A stretch of 64,000 nt of DNA from Streptomyces griseoruber (GCF_001514205.1 NZ_KQ948771.1:248001-312000); one strand, 5' to 3'. Shown: positions 1 to 8,493, counted from the stretch's first letter. A program made the numbers and translations. The notes: generated by a model from the sequence alone, not told the origin.

Positions 1-570
1 AACAACATCACCTTTGTGCGTCGTGCAGCCTCGCTCAAGCTTGTGCAGATGGTTTCTGGGCATACGGCAAGTGAGTGCTCACGCATATTGGACATTTCTG
101 CGAGTGTCGTGAACTCCACCCTCGCTCAGCTTCGACAGCGCTGTCCCGACAGGGCATGGGGGCGATTCCAGGATGCAGTGGAATCGATCGCACGTGAGTT
201 GGGACGGGCGCAAGTCCGCATCGACTTCGCGCGCCGGCGGCAATATCTAGCCGATTGGGAGATCTCCGGCGAAATCTGGCTGGAACTGACTCGGGAGCTG
301 TCCCTTCTCGCTGACGAGCCACGTCATCGTAAGGCCGGTTCAGTATTCGTGTGGAGCCGTGTCACGGAAGGTGATCATCTTTTCTGTCCGCTGGTGCGAA
401 TTAGAGGGACCGGCGCGCGGCGGGCGGATGCCCGCACGGTGCTCAGGCAAACGTACGCGTACTTTGGCAAACAGGGTGAATACAACTCCTTGCGCCACCG
501 ACTCATGGAGTACTCCGAGCAAATCGCCAGGCGGTGCGATCTGGAGGCGCCCGTGCAGGACGCAATCTGA
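1..570 (+). CDS. TniQ-like protein, C-terminal part (5' end outside window)
   Basis: The frame is open from base 1 to the TGA at 568-570, and the first visible ATG/GTG has no ribosome binding site, so the gene very probably begins before the window. The visible 189 residues start with a basic helix-turn-helix-like stretch (ASLKLVQMVSG, then SECSRILDISASVV). The rest is an Arg-rich alpha-helical region with RRQYLADW and FVWSRVTEGDH. This pattern resembles the C-terminal half of TniQ-family proteins of actinomycete transposons, which recognise transposon ends or targets. The assignment is from recall of family texture, not a database match. An IS3 relic next door fits a mobile region. It could instead be another HTH protein. 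Confidence 0.45.
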   Translation, partial: NNITFVRRAASLKLVQMVSGHTASECSRILDISASVVNSTLAQLRQRCPDRAWGRFQDAVESIARELGRAQVRIDFARRRQYLADWEISGEIWLELTRELSLLADEPRHRKAGSVFVWSRVTEGDHLFCPLVRIRGTGARRADARTVLRQTYAYFGKQGEYNSLRHRLMEYSEQIARRCDLEAPVQDAI

Positions 571-646
571 TGCCAGGGCCGGTGGAGGCCGCGGCTTGAT
601 CTGTCAGTTCCCAGTTTTCGTCGAGACGTTGGTTATGCGGCCTGGC

Positions 647-1424
647 TTACCTGATCGGTCCGGGCTCGCGCTTCCGAAATGATCCGCTCGAACTCGACGG
701 TGGCTTCCCGCCGGCAGCGCTGTGGTGGAGCCTGGTGCTGAGCCCGCGATCCACGTCGCCATCTTCAGCCTCGCCTCGGCCCGCGTCGCGAAGGTGTGCC
801 GGTGGACGTACTCGGCCGTGAGTACCGAGTGGAACGACTCCGCCGCTGCACTGTCCAGAGCTGACCCGACCTGGCCACCTTTGGTCGCGATCGCCATTTG
901 CAGCGCGGTGCTGACCAGCGCGGCATCGTGCCGTTCGCCCATCACGTAGCCCAAGGCCCGGCGGGACCAAGCGTCATGGAGGGAGGCGAGGTAGTGCGTG
1001 CCTTCGGCGGTGTCGATCTCGGTGATGTCGCCCCACTACAGCACGTCGGGCGCAATTGCGTCGAACTCGCGTCGTACCAGGTTTGTGGCGGCTTTCCGCT
1101 TGCCAGGGCGATTCAGTGAACGGCGCCGACGCGGCGGCTTGCGGCCCTGCAGGCAGAACTCGGGCATGATCTCGGCGACGGTGTTCTGCGACATCTGCCA
1201 GCCCTCTTCCACAGATCCCGCATGATCCTCGGCGAGCCGTACGTCCGGCCGGAGCGGTCGAAGAAGTAGCGGACAGGGCAGTCCTTCTGGCTTCGCGCTT
1301 TGTCGGCTCGTCCGGGCGGCGGCGCCACTTGTAGCACCAACGCCTCCGACACCCCGAGTGCCCGGCAGGCGATGCGATGCGGAATGTTCTCCTCGGCCTT
1401 GCAGCCGCTGATCGTCCCGACCAA
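647..1424 (-). pseudogene. IS3-family transposase orfB, multiply disrupted
   Basis: Read in several frames, the minus strand gives an IS3/IS150-type integrase. CRALGVSEA is followed by FDRSGRTYGSPRIMRDL, then WGDITEIDTAEGTHYLASL, then GYVMGERHDAALVS and AAAESFHSVLTAEYVHR. These contain the Asp and Glu positions of the DDE catalytic core. The frame shifts at least three times (near 1330, near 1215 and near 760), and an in-frame TAG at 1036-1038 lies just before WGDITEID. No single reading frame gives a functional protein. Confidence 0.8.
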
Positions 1425-1444
1425 GGCGGCCAGGTCCGCCGCAG

Positions 1445-1597
1445 CTACTTCACCCGCAAGACCATGCAGCGTTTGAGCACATCACGCTCCATGGAGAGCT
1501 CCTTGTTGTCCTTCTTCAGCAACTGGCCAGCGTGGTCTCGTCGATCCCGAGACCCTTCGCGGAACTCCGCATCGAATTTCTGTCTCCTGCCCGCCAT
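1445..1597 (-). pseudogene. IS3-family orfA remnant with deleted HTH
   Basis: An ATG at 1597 opens a 50-residue frame beginning MAGRRQKFDAEFREG and ending ELSMERDVLKRC before a TAG at 1445-1447. The ends match the N- and C-terminal parts of IS3 orfA, whose C-terminus is a leucine-zipper-like ELxxERDxLK stretch. The intervening helix-turn-helix, normally about 50 residues, is absent. This suggests an internal deletion. Confidence 0.6.
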
Positions 1598-1683
1598 TAG
1601 TCCCAACTTGCCCTGCAGCCACGGTCTCTACGCTACGAGCGGAAGGTCAGGTTCCGCCATCCTGGGCTGGCGTGATACGGCCT

Positions 1684-1791
1684 GTGACCTGCGCTGTACC
1701 AAAGTGCCAACTATCTCTCTGATACGGCACCGCCGGTACCTGAATCTAGTTGGCATCAGCGCAGGTCACGAACGCCATCTGGTGCCAACTA
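1684..1791. repeat. nested inverted repeats next to truncated NUDIX gene
   Basis: A perfect 13-bp inverted repeat is present: GTGACCTGCGCTG at 1684-1696 and its complement at 1757-1769. Nested with it, the 9-mer TGCCAACTA occurs at 1705-1713 and 1783-1791, and as its complement at 1747-1755. The last copy contains the stop codon of the NUDIX remnant. The arrangement could be the end of a mobile element or operators of a lost promoter. I see no gene in 1598-1788. Confidence 0.6.
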
Positions 1792-2316
1792 GCAGTCGTC
1801 GTCACACAGGAAATGGTGGGTCCGGGGTGCGAAGGCCGCGTCCGGATGGCGCAGCCCGAGCAGGACCTTGCCGTCGCGCTCCAGGTAGAGGTGGACGCCC
1901 ACGACGTGCGGGGCCTCCCGCCGCACGGGCACGCTCCCGTCGCCCCGGTGCAGAGCGAGCACCTCGGCGGCCCACGGCGCCATGACGAGATGCCGGACGG
2001 TCGCCGCGTCGAAGAAGGCGAACATGATGCCCTCGCCGACCGGGATCCGTGCCGGGTCACCGTCCCAGCGGCCCAGGAAGACCGTGGTGTCGTTGGTGAC
2101 CGCGAACCGGGTGAGCGCCTCGATCACGAGTCCGGTCTCCTCCAGCAGCTCGCGCGCGACCGCCTCCTCCGGTGTCTCGTCCCCCTCCCGCGCCCCGCCG
2201 GGCAGCGACCAGGCGCCTCGATCCCGGATCGCCTTGTACGCGTCCCGCAGATGCAGCAGGTACTGCCCCCGCTCGTTGACCAGGAGCGCGGCCGTCTGGC
2301 TCGGCTCGACGTCCAT
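1789..2316 (-). CDS. NUDIX hydrolase, truncated in a second NUDIX domain
   Basis: The start is placed at ATG 2316, seven bases after a GAGGGGGG ribosome site, rather than at the upstream ATG 2367, which lacks one. The 175-residue product has a complete NUDIX box at residues 41-63 (GGAREGDETPEEAV, then RELLEETGL) with the metal-binding Glu residues, so it should hydrolyse a nucleoside diphosphate linked to another group. After residue 140 a second NUDIX-type domain begins (GVHLYLERDGKVLLGLRHP, then THHFL). It stops after about 35 residues with CDDDC before its NUDIX box. This looks like a two-domain protein cut by rearrangement; domain one may still work. It is divergent from the FAD oxidoreductase with 49 bp between starts. 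Confidence 0.8.
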   Translation of the reverse strand: MDVEPSQTAALLVNERGQYLLHLRDAYKAIRDRGAWSLPGGAREGDETPEEAVARELLEETGLVIEALTRFAVTNDTTVFLGRWDGDPARIPVGEGIMFAFFDAATVRHLVMAPWAAEVLALHRGDGSVPVRREAPHVVGVHLYLERDGKVLLGLRHPDAAFAPRTHHFLCDDDC

Positions 2317-2365
2317 GGGATCCCCCCTCGTATCCAAGCCGGCGTGGATCGTGTTACGAAGAACC

Positions 2366-3937
2366 ATGCCTGCTCACGAGGGACACCACACCTACGACGC
2401 CGTAGTCGTCGGCGGCGGACACAACGGCCTGGTCGCCGCCGCCTACCTGGCCCGGGCCGGGCGGTCCGTGCTGGTGCTGGAACGGCTCGGCGACACCGGC
2501 GGCGCCGTCGTCTCCACCCGCCCCTTCGCCGGTGTCGACGCCCGTCTGTCGCGCTACTCCTACCTGGTCAGCCTGCTCCCGCGGAAGATCGTGGACGACC
2601 TCGGGCTGCGCTTCCGCGTCCAGGGGCGCACGATCTCCTCGTACACCCCCGTCGAGCGCGGCGGACGCCCCACGGGACTCCTCGTGGGCGGGGGAGAGGA
2701 CCGCACCCGGGAGGCCTTCGCGCGGCTGACCGGCGGCGAGCGCGAGTACGCGTCCTGGCAGCGCTTCTACGGCATGACCGGGCGCGTCGCCCAGCGGGTC
2801 TTCCCCACGCTCACCGAACCCCTGCCCAGCCGGGAGGAGCTGCGCCGCCGCATCGACGACGAGGAGGCCTGGCGCACGCTGTTCGAGGAGCCCATCGGGG
2901 CCGCCGTGGAGGCGAACTTCTCCGATGACCTCGTGCGCGGTGTGGTCCTCACCGACGCCCTCATCGGCACCTTCGCCGACGCCCATGATCCCTCCCTCAA
3001 ACAGAACCGCTGCTTCCTCTACCACGTCATCGGCGGCGGCACCGGTGCCTGGGACGTGCCGGTCGGCGGGATGGGCGCCCTCACCGACGCCCTGGCCGCC
3101 GCCGCGCGCGACGCGGGAGCCGTCATCGCCACCGGCCACGAGGCGGTCCGTATCGCCACCGACGGCCGCAGCGCCGAGGTCACCTGGCGCAGCGCCGACG
3201 GCGAGGGCGTCACCACCGCCCGGCACGTTCTGGTGGGCGCCTCCCCGCAGGCCCTGGCCGCGCTCACCGGCGACGCGCCGCCCGCCCCCGCCGAGGGCGC
3301 CCAGCTCAAGGTGAACATGCTGCTCAAGCGGCTGCCCCGGCTGCGGGACGGCTCGGTCGACCCGCGCGAGGCGTTCGCCGGCACCTTCCACATCGCCGAG
3401 GGCTACGAGCAGCTCGCCACCGCCCACGCCCAGGCCGCCGCCGGTGCGCTGCCCGCCGCCCCGCCGTCCGAGATCTACTGCCACTCGCTGACCGACCCGA
3501 CGATCCTCGGTCCCGACCTGGTCGCACAGGGCTACCAGACCCTGACCCTGTTCGGCCTGCACACCCCGGCCCGGCTGTTCGCCGGCGACAACGACGCCGT
3601 ACGCGACCAACTCCTCGAGGCGACCCTCGCCCAGCTCGACGCCCACCTCGCGGAACCCCTGGCCGACTGCCTCGCCCCGGACGCCGACGGGCGCCCCTGC
3701 ATCGAGGCGAAGACCCCGCTCGACCTGGAACGCGACCTCGGGCTGCCCGGCGGCAACATCTTCCACCGCGACCTGTCCTGGCCGTACGCGGACGAGGGCA
3801 CCGGCCGCTGGGGCGTGGAGACCCCGCACGCCAACGTCCTGCTGTGCGGGGCGGGCGCGGTCCGCGGGGGAGGGGTGAGCGGGGTGCCGGGGCACAACGC
3901 GGCGATGGCGGTCCTGGAGGCGACCAGCGGCGAGTAG
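2366..3937 (+). CDS. FAD-dependent oxidoreductase, phytoene dehydrogenase-like
   Basis: The 523-residue product begins with a dinucleotide-binding motif, VVVGGGHNGLVAAAYLARAG at residues 13-32, followed by VLVLERLGDTGG, as in the phytoene desaturase/PYROXD2 branch of the amine-oxidase fold. The C-terminal FAD contact is seen in NVLLCGAGAVRGGGVSG. Such enzymes oxidise or isomerise hydrophobic substrates using FAD. No carotenoid genes are nearby, so CrtI function is not implied. The start at ATG 2366 precedes the Rossmann motif by the expected distance; longer in-frame starts lie inside the divergent NUDIX gene. The gene probably has its own promoter in the 49-bp divergent gap. Confidence 0.85.
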   Translation: MPAHEGHHTYDAVVVGGGHNGLVAAAYLARAGRSVLVLERLGDTGGAVVSTRPFAGVDARLSRYSYLVSLLPRKIVDDLGLRFRVQGRTISSYTPVERGGRPTGLLVGGGEDRTREAFARLTGGEREYASWQRFYGMTGRVAQRVFPTLTEPLPSREELRRRIDDEEAWRTLFEEPIGAAVEANFSDDLVRGVVLTDALIGTFADAHDPSLKQNRCFLYHVIGGGTGAWDVPVGGMGALTDALAAAARDAGAVIATGHEAVRIATDGRSAEVTWRSADGEGVTTARHVLVGASPQALAALTGDAPPAPAEGAQLKVNMLLKRLPRLRDGSVDPREAFAGTFHIAEGYEQLATAHAQAAAGALPAAPPSEIYCHSLTDPTILGPDLVAQGYQTLTLFGLHTPARLFAGDNDAVRDQLLEATLAQLDAHLAEPLADCLAPDADGRPCIEAKTPLDLERDLGLPGGNIFHRDLSWPYADEGTGRWGVETPHANVLLCGAGAVRGGGVSGVPGHNAAMAVLEATSGE

Positions 3938-3963
3938 ATCCAAAAGCGCTCCCGCCCAGTAAA

Positions 3964-3980
3964 TCTGACGGTCTATCAGA
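3964..3980. promoter_or_regulatory. palindromic operator, TetR-like, shared with 14220-14236
   Basis: The 17-mer TCTGACGGTCTATCAGA has arms TCTGAY and RTCAGA around five bases and is followed by AAA. It lies 43 bp before the start at 4023. An almost identical site occurs before the crotonase operon. There is no Shine-Dalgarno sequence before ATG 4023, so this transcript may be leaderless, with CATCCT at 4011-4016 as a possible -10. Confidence 0.6.
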
Positions 3981-4022
3981 AAACCTCTTCCGTCGTCCGG
4001 TCCACTGCGGCATCCTGCGCCC

Positions 4023-5132
4023 ATGCAGACGGAGCTGAGCAATCACCTGGGAGTCGAGCACGCCGTCTTCGGCTTCACGCCGTTCCCCGCCGTCGCCGCG
4101 GCCATCAGCCGCGCGGGCGGCTTCGGCGTGCTCGGCGCGGTCCGTTACACCGCCCCCGACGACCTCAAACGCGACCTCGACTGGATCGAGGCGCACGTCG
4201 ACGGGCGGCCGTACGGGCTCGATGTCGTCATGCCCGCCAAGAAGGTCGAGGGCGTGACCGAGGCCGACGTCGAGGCGATGATCCCCGAGGGGCACCGGCA
4301 GTTCGTCCGGGACACCCTCGCCAAGTACGGCGTCCCGGAGCTGGCCGAGGGCGAGGCCTCCGGCTGGCGGATCACCGGCTGGATGGAGCAGGTCGCCCGA
4401 AGCCAGCTCGACGTCGCCTTCGACTACCCGATCCGGCTGCTCGCCAACGCCCTCGGCTCCCCGCCCGCCGACGTCGTCGCCCGCGCCCACGAGCGCGGCG
4501 TGCTGGTCGCCGCGCTCGCCGGGAGCGCCCGGCACGCCCGCAAGCACCAGGAGGCCGGCATCGACATCGTCGTCGCCCAGGGGTACGAGGCCGGCGGGCA
4601 CACCGGGGACATCGCCTCGATGATCCTGACCCCGGAGGTCGTGGACGCCGTCGACCCGCTGCCCGTCCTCGCCGCAGGCGGCATCGGCAGCGGACGGCAG
4701 ATCGCCGCCGCCCTCGCGCTCGGCGCCCAGGGCGTGTGGCTCGGCTCCCTCTGGCTGACCACCGCCGAGGCCGATCTGCACTCACCGGCCCTCACCCGCA
4801 AGCTCCTCGCGGCCGGCTCCGGCGACACGGTCCGCTCCCGCGCCCTCACCGGCAAACCCGCACGCCAGCTCCGCACCGAGTGGACCGACGCCTGGGACGA
4901 CCCGCACGGACCCGGCACCCTCCCCATGCCCCTCCAGGGCCTGCTCGTCGCCGAGGCGGTCTCCCGCATCCAGAAGTACGAGGTCGACCCGCTGCTCGGC
5001 ACGCCCGTCGGGCAGATCGTCGGCCGGATGAACGAAGTCCGCCCGGTCCAGGCGGTCTTCGACGACCTCACCCGCGGCTTCGAGCAGGCCGTGGACCGCG
5101 TCAACCGCATCGCCGGAAGGAGCGGACAGTGA
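4023..5132 (+). CDS. nitronate monooxygenase-like flavin oxidoreductase
   Basis: The 369-residue product belongs to the 2-nitropropane dioxygenase/NAD(P)H-dependent flavin oxidoreductase TIM-barrel family. Visible features are FPAVAAAISRAGGFGVLGAV near the N-terminus, QGYEAGGHTGD (the FMN-phosphate and catalytic His region) and AAGGIGSGRQIAAALALGAQGVWLGS near residues 218-243. Some members oxidise nitronates. Those sitting in actinobacterial acyl-CoA or steroid degradation operons often have other, unresolved substrates. It overlaps the following acyl-CoA synthetase by GTGA and is probably controlled by the palindrome at 3964. The operon context suggests a role in acyl-CoA catabolism. Confidence 0.85.
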   Translation: MQTELSNHLGVEHAVFGFTPFPAVAAAISRAGGFGVLGAVRYTAPDDLKRDLDWIEAHVDGRPYGLDVVMPAKKVEGVTEADVEAMIPEGHRQFVRDTLAKYGVPELAEGEASGWRITGWMEQVARSQLDVAFDYPIRLLANALGSPPADVVARAHERGVLVAALAGSARHARKHQEAGIDIVVAQGYEAGGHTGDIASMILTPEVVDAVDPLPVLAAGGIGSGRQIAAALALGAQGVWLGSLWLTTAEADLHSPALTRKLLAAGSGDTVRSRALTGKPARQLRTEWTDAWDDPHGPGTLPMPLQGLLVAEAVSRIQKYEVDPLLGTPVGQIVGRMNEVRPVQAVFDDLTRGFEQAVDRVNRIAGRSGQ

Positions 5133-6688
5133 CCGGCACGAGCACACCCCCCGCGGGCTTCTGGGCCCAGGCGGCCGCCGACCCCGACCGAACGGCCCTG
5201 ATCGCGCCGGACGGCGAGGAGTGGACCGCCGGACGGCTGCACGCCGACGCCAATCGGCTGGTGCGCGGGCTGCGCGCGGCCGGGATGGAACGCGGCGACG
5301 CCTTCGCCGTGGTCCTCCCCAACTCCGCCGAGTTCTTCACCGCCTACCTCGCCGCCACCCAGGCCGGCTTCTACCTCGTCCCCGTCAACCACCACCTCGT
5401 CGGCCCCGAGATCGCGTGGATCGTCGCCGACTCCGGCGCCAAGGTCCTCATCGCCCACGAGCGCTTCGCCGACGAGTCCCGCCGCGCCGCCGACGAGGCC
5501 GGTCTGCCCGCCGACCACCGGTACGGCGTCGGAGCGGCCGAGGGCTTCCGGCCCTACGCCGAACTCCTCGACGGACAACCGGAGTCGGCGCCCACCGGCC
5601 GCACGCTCGGCTGGGTCATGAACTACACCTCCGGTACGACGGGCCGCCCGCGCGGCATCCGGCGCCCGCTGCCCGGGAAACTCCCCGAGGAGGCGTACCT
5701 CGGCGGCTTCCTCGGCTTCTTCGGCGTCCGGCCCTTCGACGACAACGTGCACCTGGTCTGCTCGCCGCTCTACCACACGGCGGTCCTGCAGTTCGCGGGC
5801 TCCTCGCTGCACATCGGCCACCGCCTGGTCCTCATGGACAAGTGGACCCCCGAGGAGATGCTGCGGCTGATCGACACCCACCGCTGCACGCACACCCACA
5901 TGGTCCCCACCCAGTTCCACCGGCTCCTCGCCCTCCCCGAGGCCACCCGGCAGGCGTACGACGTCTCGTCCATGCGGCACGCCATCCACGGTGCCGCGCC
6001 CTGCCCGGACCATGTCAAGCGGGCGATGATCGACTGGTGGGGCGAGTGCGTGGAGGAGTACTACGCGGCCAGCGAGGGCGGCGGCGCCTTCGCCACCGCC
6101 GAGGACTGGCTGAAGAAGCCCGGCACCGTCGGCAAGGCCTGGCCCATCAGCGAACTGGCGATCTTCGACGACGACGGCAACCGGCTCCCGCCCGGTGAAC
6201 TCGGCACGGTCTACATGAAGATGACCACCGGAGGCTTCGCCTACCACAAGGACGAGGCGAAGACCCGGAAGAACCGCATCGGAGACTTCTTCACCGTCGG
6301 CGACCTGGGCGTCCTCGACGAGGAGGGCTATCTCTTCCTCCGCGACCGCAAGATCGACCTGATCATCTCCGGCGGCGTCAACATCTACCCCGCCGAGATC
6401 GAGTCCGCGCTCCTCGCCCACCCGGCCGTCGCCGACGCCGCCGCGTTCGGCATCCCGCACGACGACTGGGGCGAGGAGGTCAAGGCGGTCGTCGAACCGG
6501 CCCCCGGCCAGGAACCCGGTCCCGGCCTCGCCGCCGCCCTCCTGGCCCACTGCGCCGACCGCCTCGCCGGCTACAAGCGCCCCAAGTCCATCGACTTCGT
6601 CACCGAGATGCCCCGCGACCCGAACGGCAAGCTCTACAAGCGGCGTCTGAGGGAGCCGTACTGGGAGGGCCGCACCCGGCCGGTGTGA
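5129..6688 (+). CDS. acyl-CoA synthetase (AMP-forming ligase)
   Basis: The start is GTG 5129, four bases overlapping the upstream stop and preceded by GGAAGGAG; the longer upstream frame is a shadow. The 519-residue enzyme has the AMP-binding loop MNYTSGTTGRPRGIRR, the VGDLG and DRKIDLIISGGVNIYP hinge motifs, and the C-terminal catalytic lysine in PNGKLYKRRLREPYW. It should activate a carboxylic acid to its CoA thioester through an acyl-adenylate. Fatty, aromatic or steroid-derived acids are all possible; sequence alone does not decide. It is translationally coupled to the nitronate monooxygenase-like gene, which suggests one pathway. Confidence 0.88.
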   Translation: MTGTSTPPAGFWAQAAADPDRTALIAPDGEEWTAGRLHADANRLVRGLRAAGMERGDAFAVVLPNSAEFFTAYLAATQAGFYLVPVNHHLVGPEIAWIVADSGAKVLIAHERFADESRRAADEAGLPADHRYGVGAAEGFRPYAELLDGQPESAPTGRTLGWVMNYTSGTTGRPRGIRRPLPGKLPEEAYLGGFLGFFGVRPFDDNVHLVCSPLYHTAVLQFAGSSLHIGHRLVLMDKWTPEEMLRLIDTHRCTHTHMVPTQFHRLLALPEATRQAYDVSSMRHAIHGAAPCPDHVKRAMIDWWGECVEEYYAASEGGGAFATAEDWLKKPGTVGKAWPISELAIFDDDGNRLPPGELGTVYMKMTTGGFAYHKDEAKTRKNRIGDFFTVGDLGVLDEEGYLFLRDRKIDLIISGGVNIYPAEIESALLAHPAVADAAAFGIPHDDWGEEVKAVVEPAPGQEPGPGLAAALLAHCADRLAGYKRPKSIDFVTEMPRDPNGKLYKRRLREPYWEGRTRPV

Positions 6689-6725
6689 TACTGAGACCCT
6701 GTCAGGTGCGACGGGGGAGTGGGCC

Positions 6726-7805
6726 GTGCGACTTCCGCAAAGGGCGGGCGAGTTCGGGCCGGCCGTCGTCATGCTCGCGGCCATGGCGGCCGTACGGCTC
6801 GGTCCGCGCCCGGAGGACGAGGGACCCCTGTGGGCGGCCCTCGCGCTCGCCCTCGTCATCGCCGGCGGCCTCGCGGTGCGCCGCCGACTGCCGCTGACCG
6901 CCTACGCGGTCGGCACCGCGGGGCTCGTCGCGGAGGCCCTGTGGGTGGGACCGGGCCCGCTGACACCGGTCGCGAACCTCATCGGCGTGTACTACGTCGG
7001 CCTGTGCGCCACCCCGCCGAGGGCCCGGCTCGGCGCCCTGCTCGTCCTGCCCGGTGTGCTGGCCTGGTTCGCGCCCGAGGACCGGCCGGCCTCGGTGCCG
7101 GTCGCCGTGGTCTTCGTCTGGCTGCTGGTGTGGGCGGCCGGGTACGGCACCGCGCGCCGCAACCGGGAGGCGGAGGACCGCAGGGCGGACCGGCGCCGGG
7201 AGGACGTGCTCGCCGAACGGGTGCGGATCGCCCGCGAACCGCACGACGTCGTCGGGCACTCCGTGAACGCCATGCTGGTGCAGGCGGGCGCCGCCCGGGT
7301 GGTGCTCGACACCCGGCCCGACCGCACCCGTGAGCTGCTGGCGGGCGTCGAGCGCACCGGCCGGGACGCCCTCACCGAACTCGACCGGCTGCTCGGCGTC
7401 CTGCGCGCCGAGGAGGATCCCGACGACCGGGACGATCCCCTCGGCCTCGGCCAGCTGGTGCGGCCGCTGGCCGACGCGGGCATGGAGGTCCGGCTGGACA
7501 TCGCGCCCGAGGCCCGTGAACTGCCCCCGCAGCTGCGGACGTCGGTCCACCGGATCGTGCAGGAGGCCCTCACCAACGCGCTCCGGCACGGACGTGCCCG
7601 CCCCGCCGAGGTCACCGTCGGCCGCCGGGAGGACACCCTGCTCGTACGGATCGCCGACGGGGGCGAAGGCCCCGCCCCGCACTACCGTCCCGGTCGCGGC
7701 CTGCGCGGCATCGGCGAGCGCGCCGCCGCCCTCGGCGGCCGGGTCGAGCACGGGCCGGGCGACGGCGGCGGGTTCACCCTGAGCGTCGGAGTCCCGCTGC
7801 CGTGA
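6726..7805 (+). CDS. NarL-type sensor histidine kinase
   Basis: The 359-residue kinase has about five hydrophobic N-terminal segments (residues 10-145), a short cytoplasmic linker and a HisKA_3 dimerisation/phosphoacceptor region with REPHDVVGHS. His173 is the likely phosphosite. The ATPase domain shows VQEALTNALRHG (N box) and GRGLRGIGERAAALGG (G box). Most relatives read RELHDVVAHS, so Pro instead of Leu immediately before the phosphoacceptor His is unusual. The GTG start follows a GGGGGAGTG ribosome site. The response regulator follows after 25 bp, so they form a two-component pair. The signal is unknown. Confidence 0.88.
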   Translation: MRLPQRAGEFGPAVVMLAAMAAVRLGPRPEDEGPLWAALALALVIAGGLAVRRRLPLTAYAVGTAGLVAEALWVGPGPLTPVANLIGVYYVGLCATPPRARLGALLVLPGVLAWFAPEDRPASVPVAVVFVWLLVWAAGYGTARRNREAEDRRADRRREDVLAERVRIAREPHDVVGHSVNAMLVQAGAARVVLDTRPDRTRELLAGVERTGRDALTELDRLLGVLRAEEDPDDRDDPLGLGQLVRPLADAGMEVRLDIAPEARELPPQLRTSVHRIVQEALTNALRHGRARPAEVTVGRREDTLLVRIADGGEGPAPHYRPGRGLRGIGERAAALGGRVEHGPGDGGGFTLSVGVPLP

Positions 7806-7830
7806 ACCGGACTTCCGGAGTGCGACGCCC

Positions 7831-8472
7831 ATGACCCTGCGTGTCCTGCTCGCCGACGACGACCCCCTGCTGCGCACCGGTGTCGCCGTCGTGCTCGAAG
7901 CCGCCGGCATCGAGGTCGTCGGCGAGGCGGGCGACGGCGTACGGGCGGTGGAGCTGTGCCGGGAACTGGCACCGGACCTCGTCCTGATGGACGTCCGCAT
8001 GCCCGGCCACGACGGCATCGAGGCCACCGCACGCATCGTGGACGCCGGGCTCGCGACCCGCGTCCTCGTCCTGACGACGTTCCCCGACGACGAGTACGTG
8101 TGGCGGGCGCTGCGCGCGGGAGCCCACGGCTTCCTGCTCAAACGCGCCGCGCCGGAACGGCTCGTGGACGCCGTCCGTACCGTCGCCGCCGGACACACCC
8201 TGCTGGACCCGCTGGTCACCCGGCCCCTCGTGGACCGTCTCGTCACCCGGCGCGGCGGCGCCCCGGACGACGCCCGGCTGCGGCACCTCACCTCCCGCGA
8301 GACCGAGATCCTGCGCCTGGTCGCCGAGGGGCTGACCAACGCCGAACTCGCCGGCCGCCTCGGCATCGCCGAGTCGACCGTGAAGACCCATGTCAAACGC
8401 ATCCTGCACAAGATCGGCGCCCGCGACCGCGCCGGTGCCGTGGCCATCGCCCACCGCTCCGGGCTCGTCTGA
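7831..8472 (+). CDS. NarL/FixJ response regulator
   Basis: This 213-residue regulator has a receiver domain with the acidic pocket LADDD at residues 7-11, phosphoacceptor Asp54 in LMDVRMP, and the conserved Lys in FLLKRAAP. A LuxR-type DNA-binding helix-turn-helix follows (LTSRETEILRLVAEGLTNAE, then IAESTVKTHVKRILHKI). It is the partner of the kinase directly upstream. A perfect palindrome begins four bases after its stop and is a candidate target site. Confidence 0.93.
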   Translation: MTLRVLLADDDPLLRTGVAVVLEAAGIEVVGEAGDGVRAVELCRELAPDLVLMDVRMPGHDGIEATARIVDAGLATRVLVLTTFPDDEYVWRALRAGAHGFLLKRAAPERLVDAVRTVAAGHTLLDPLVTRPLVDRLVTRRGGAPDDARLRHLTSRETEILRLVAEGLTNAELAGRLGIAESTVKTHVKRILHKIGARDRAGAVAIAHRSGLV

Positions 8473-8475
8473 GGC

Positions 8476-8493
8476 GTACCCCCGTGGGGGTAC
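8476..8493. promoter_or_regulatory. perfect palindrome GTACCCCC-GT-GGGGGTAC
   Basis: GTACCCCCGTGGGGGTAC has two 8-bp arms around GT and lies between the response regulator stop and the membrane protein at 8577. Further C/G tracts follow. It could be the response regulator's operator for the downstream membrane gene. It also resembles the G-tract operators of CsoR-type metal sensors. It is not followed by a T run, so an intrinsic terminator is less likely. Confidence 0.5.

Larger units (their letters stand above)
647..1597 (-). mobile_element. degenerate IS3-family insertion sequence
   Basis: This stretch contains remnants of both IS3-family frames on the minus strand, orfA at 1445-1597 and orfB at about 647-1424. 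Both are disrupted, so the element cannot move by itself. I could not identify matching terminal inverted repeats or a target-site duplication, so the outer limits are those of the coding remnants. The element sits between a TniQ-like gene and a truncated NUDIX gene. Confidence 0.7.

Noticed and set aside
2366..3937. Carotenoid desaturase crtI assignment
   Set aside because: Family fold fits, but no other carotenoid gene is present and the sequence is nearer to the general PYROXD2-like branch.
2354..6859. Several long minus-strand frames opposite the FAD oxidoreductase, monooxygenase and ligase genes
   Set aside because: No family motifs, biased composition, and complete overlap with strong genes.
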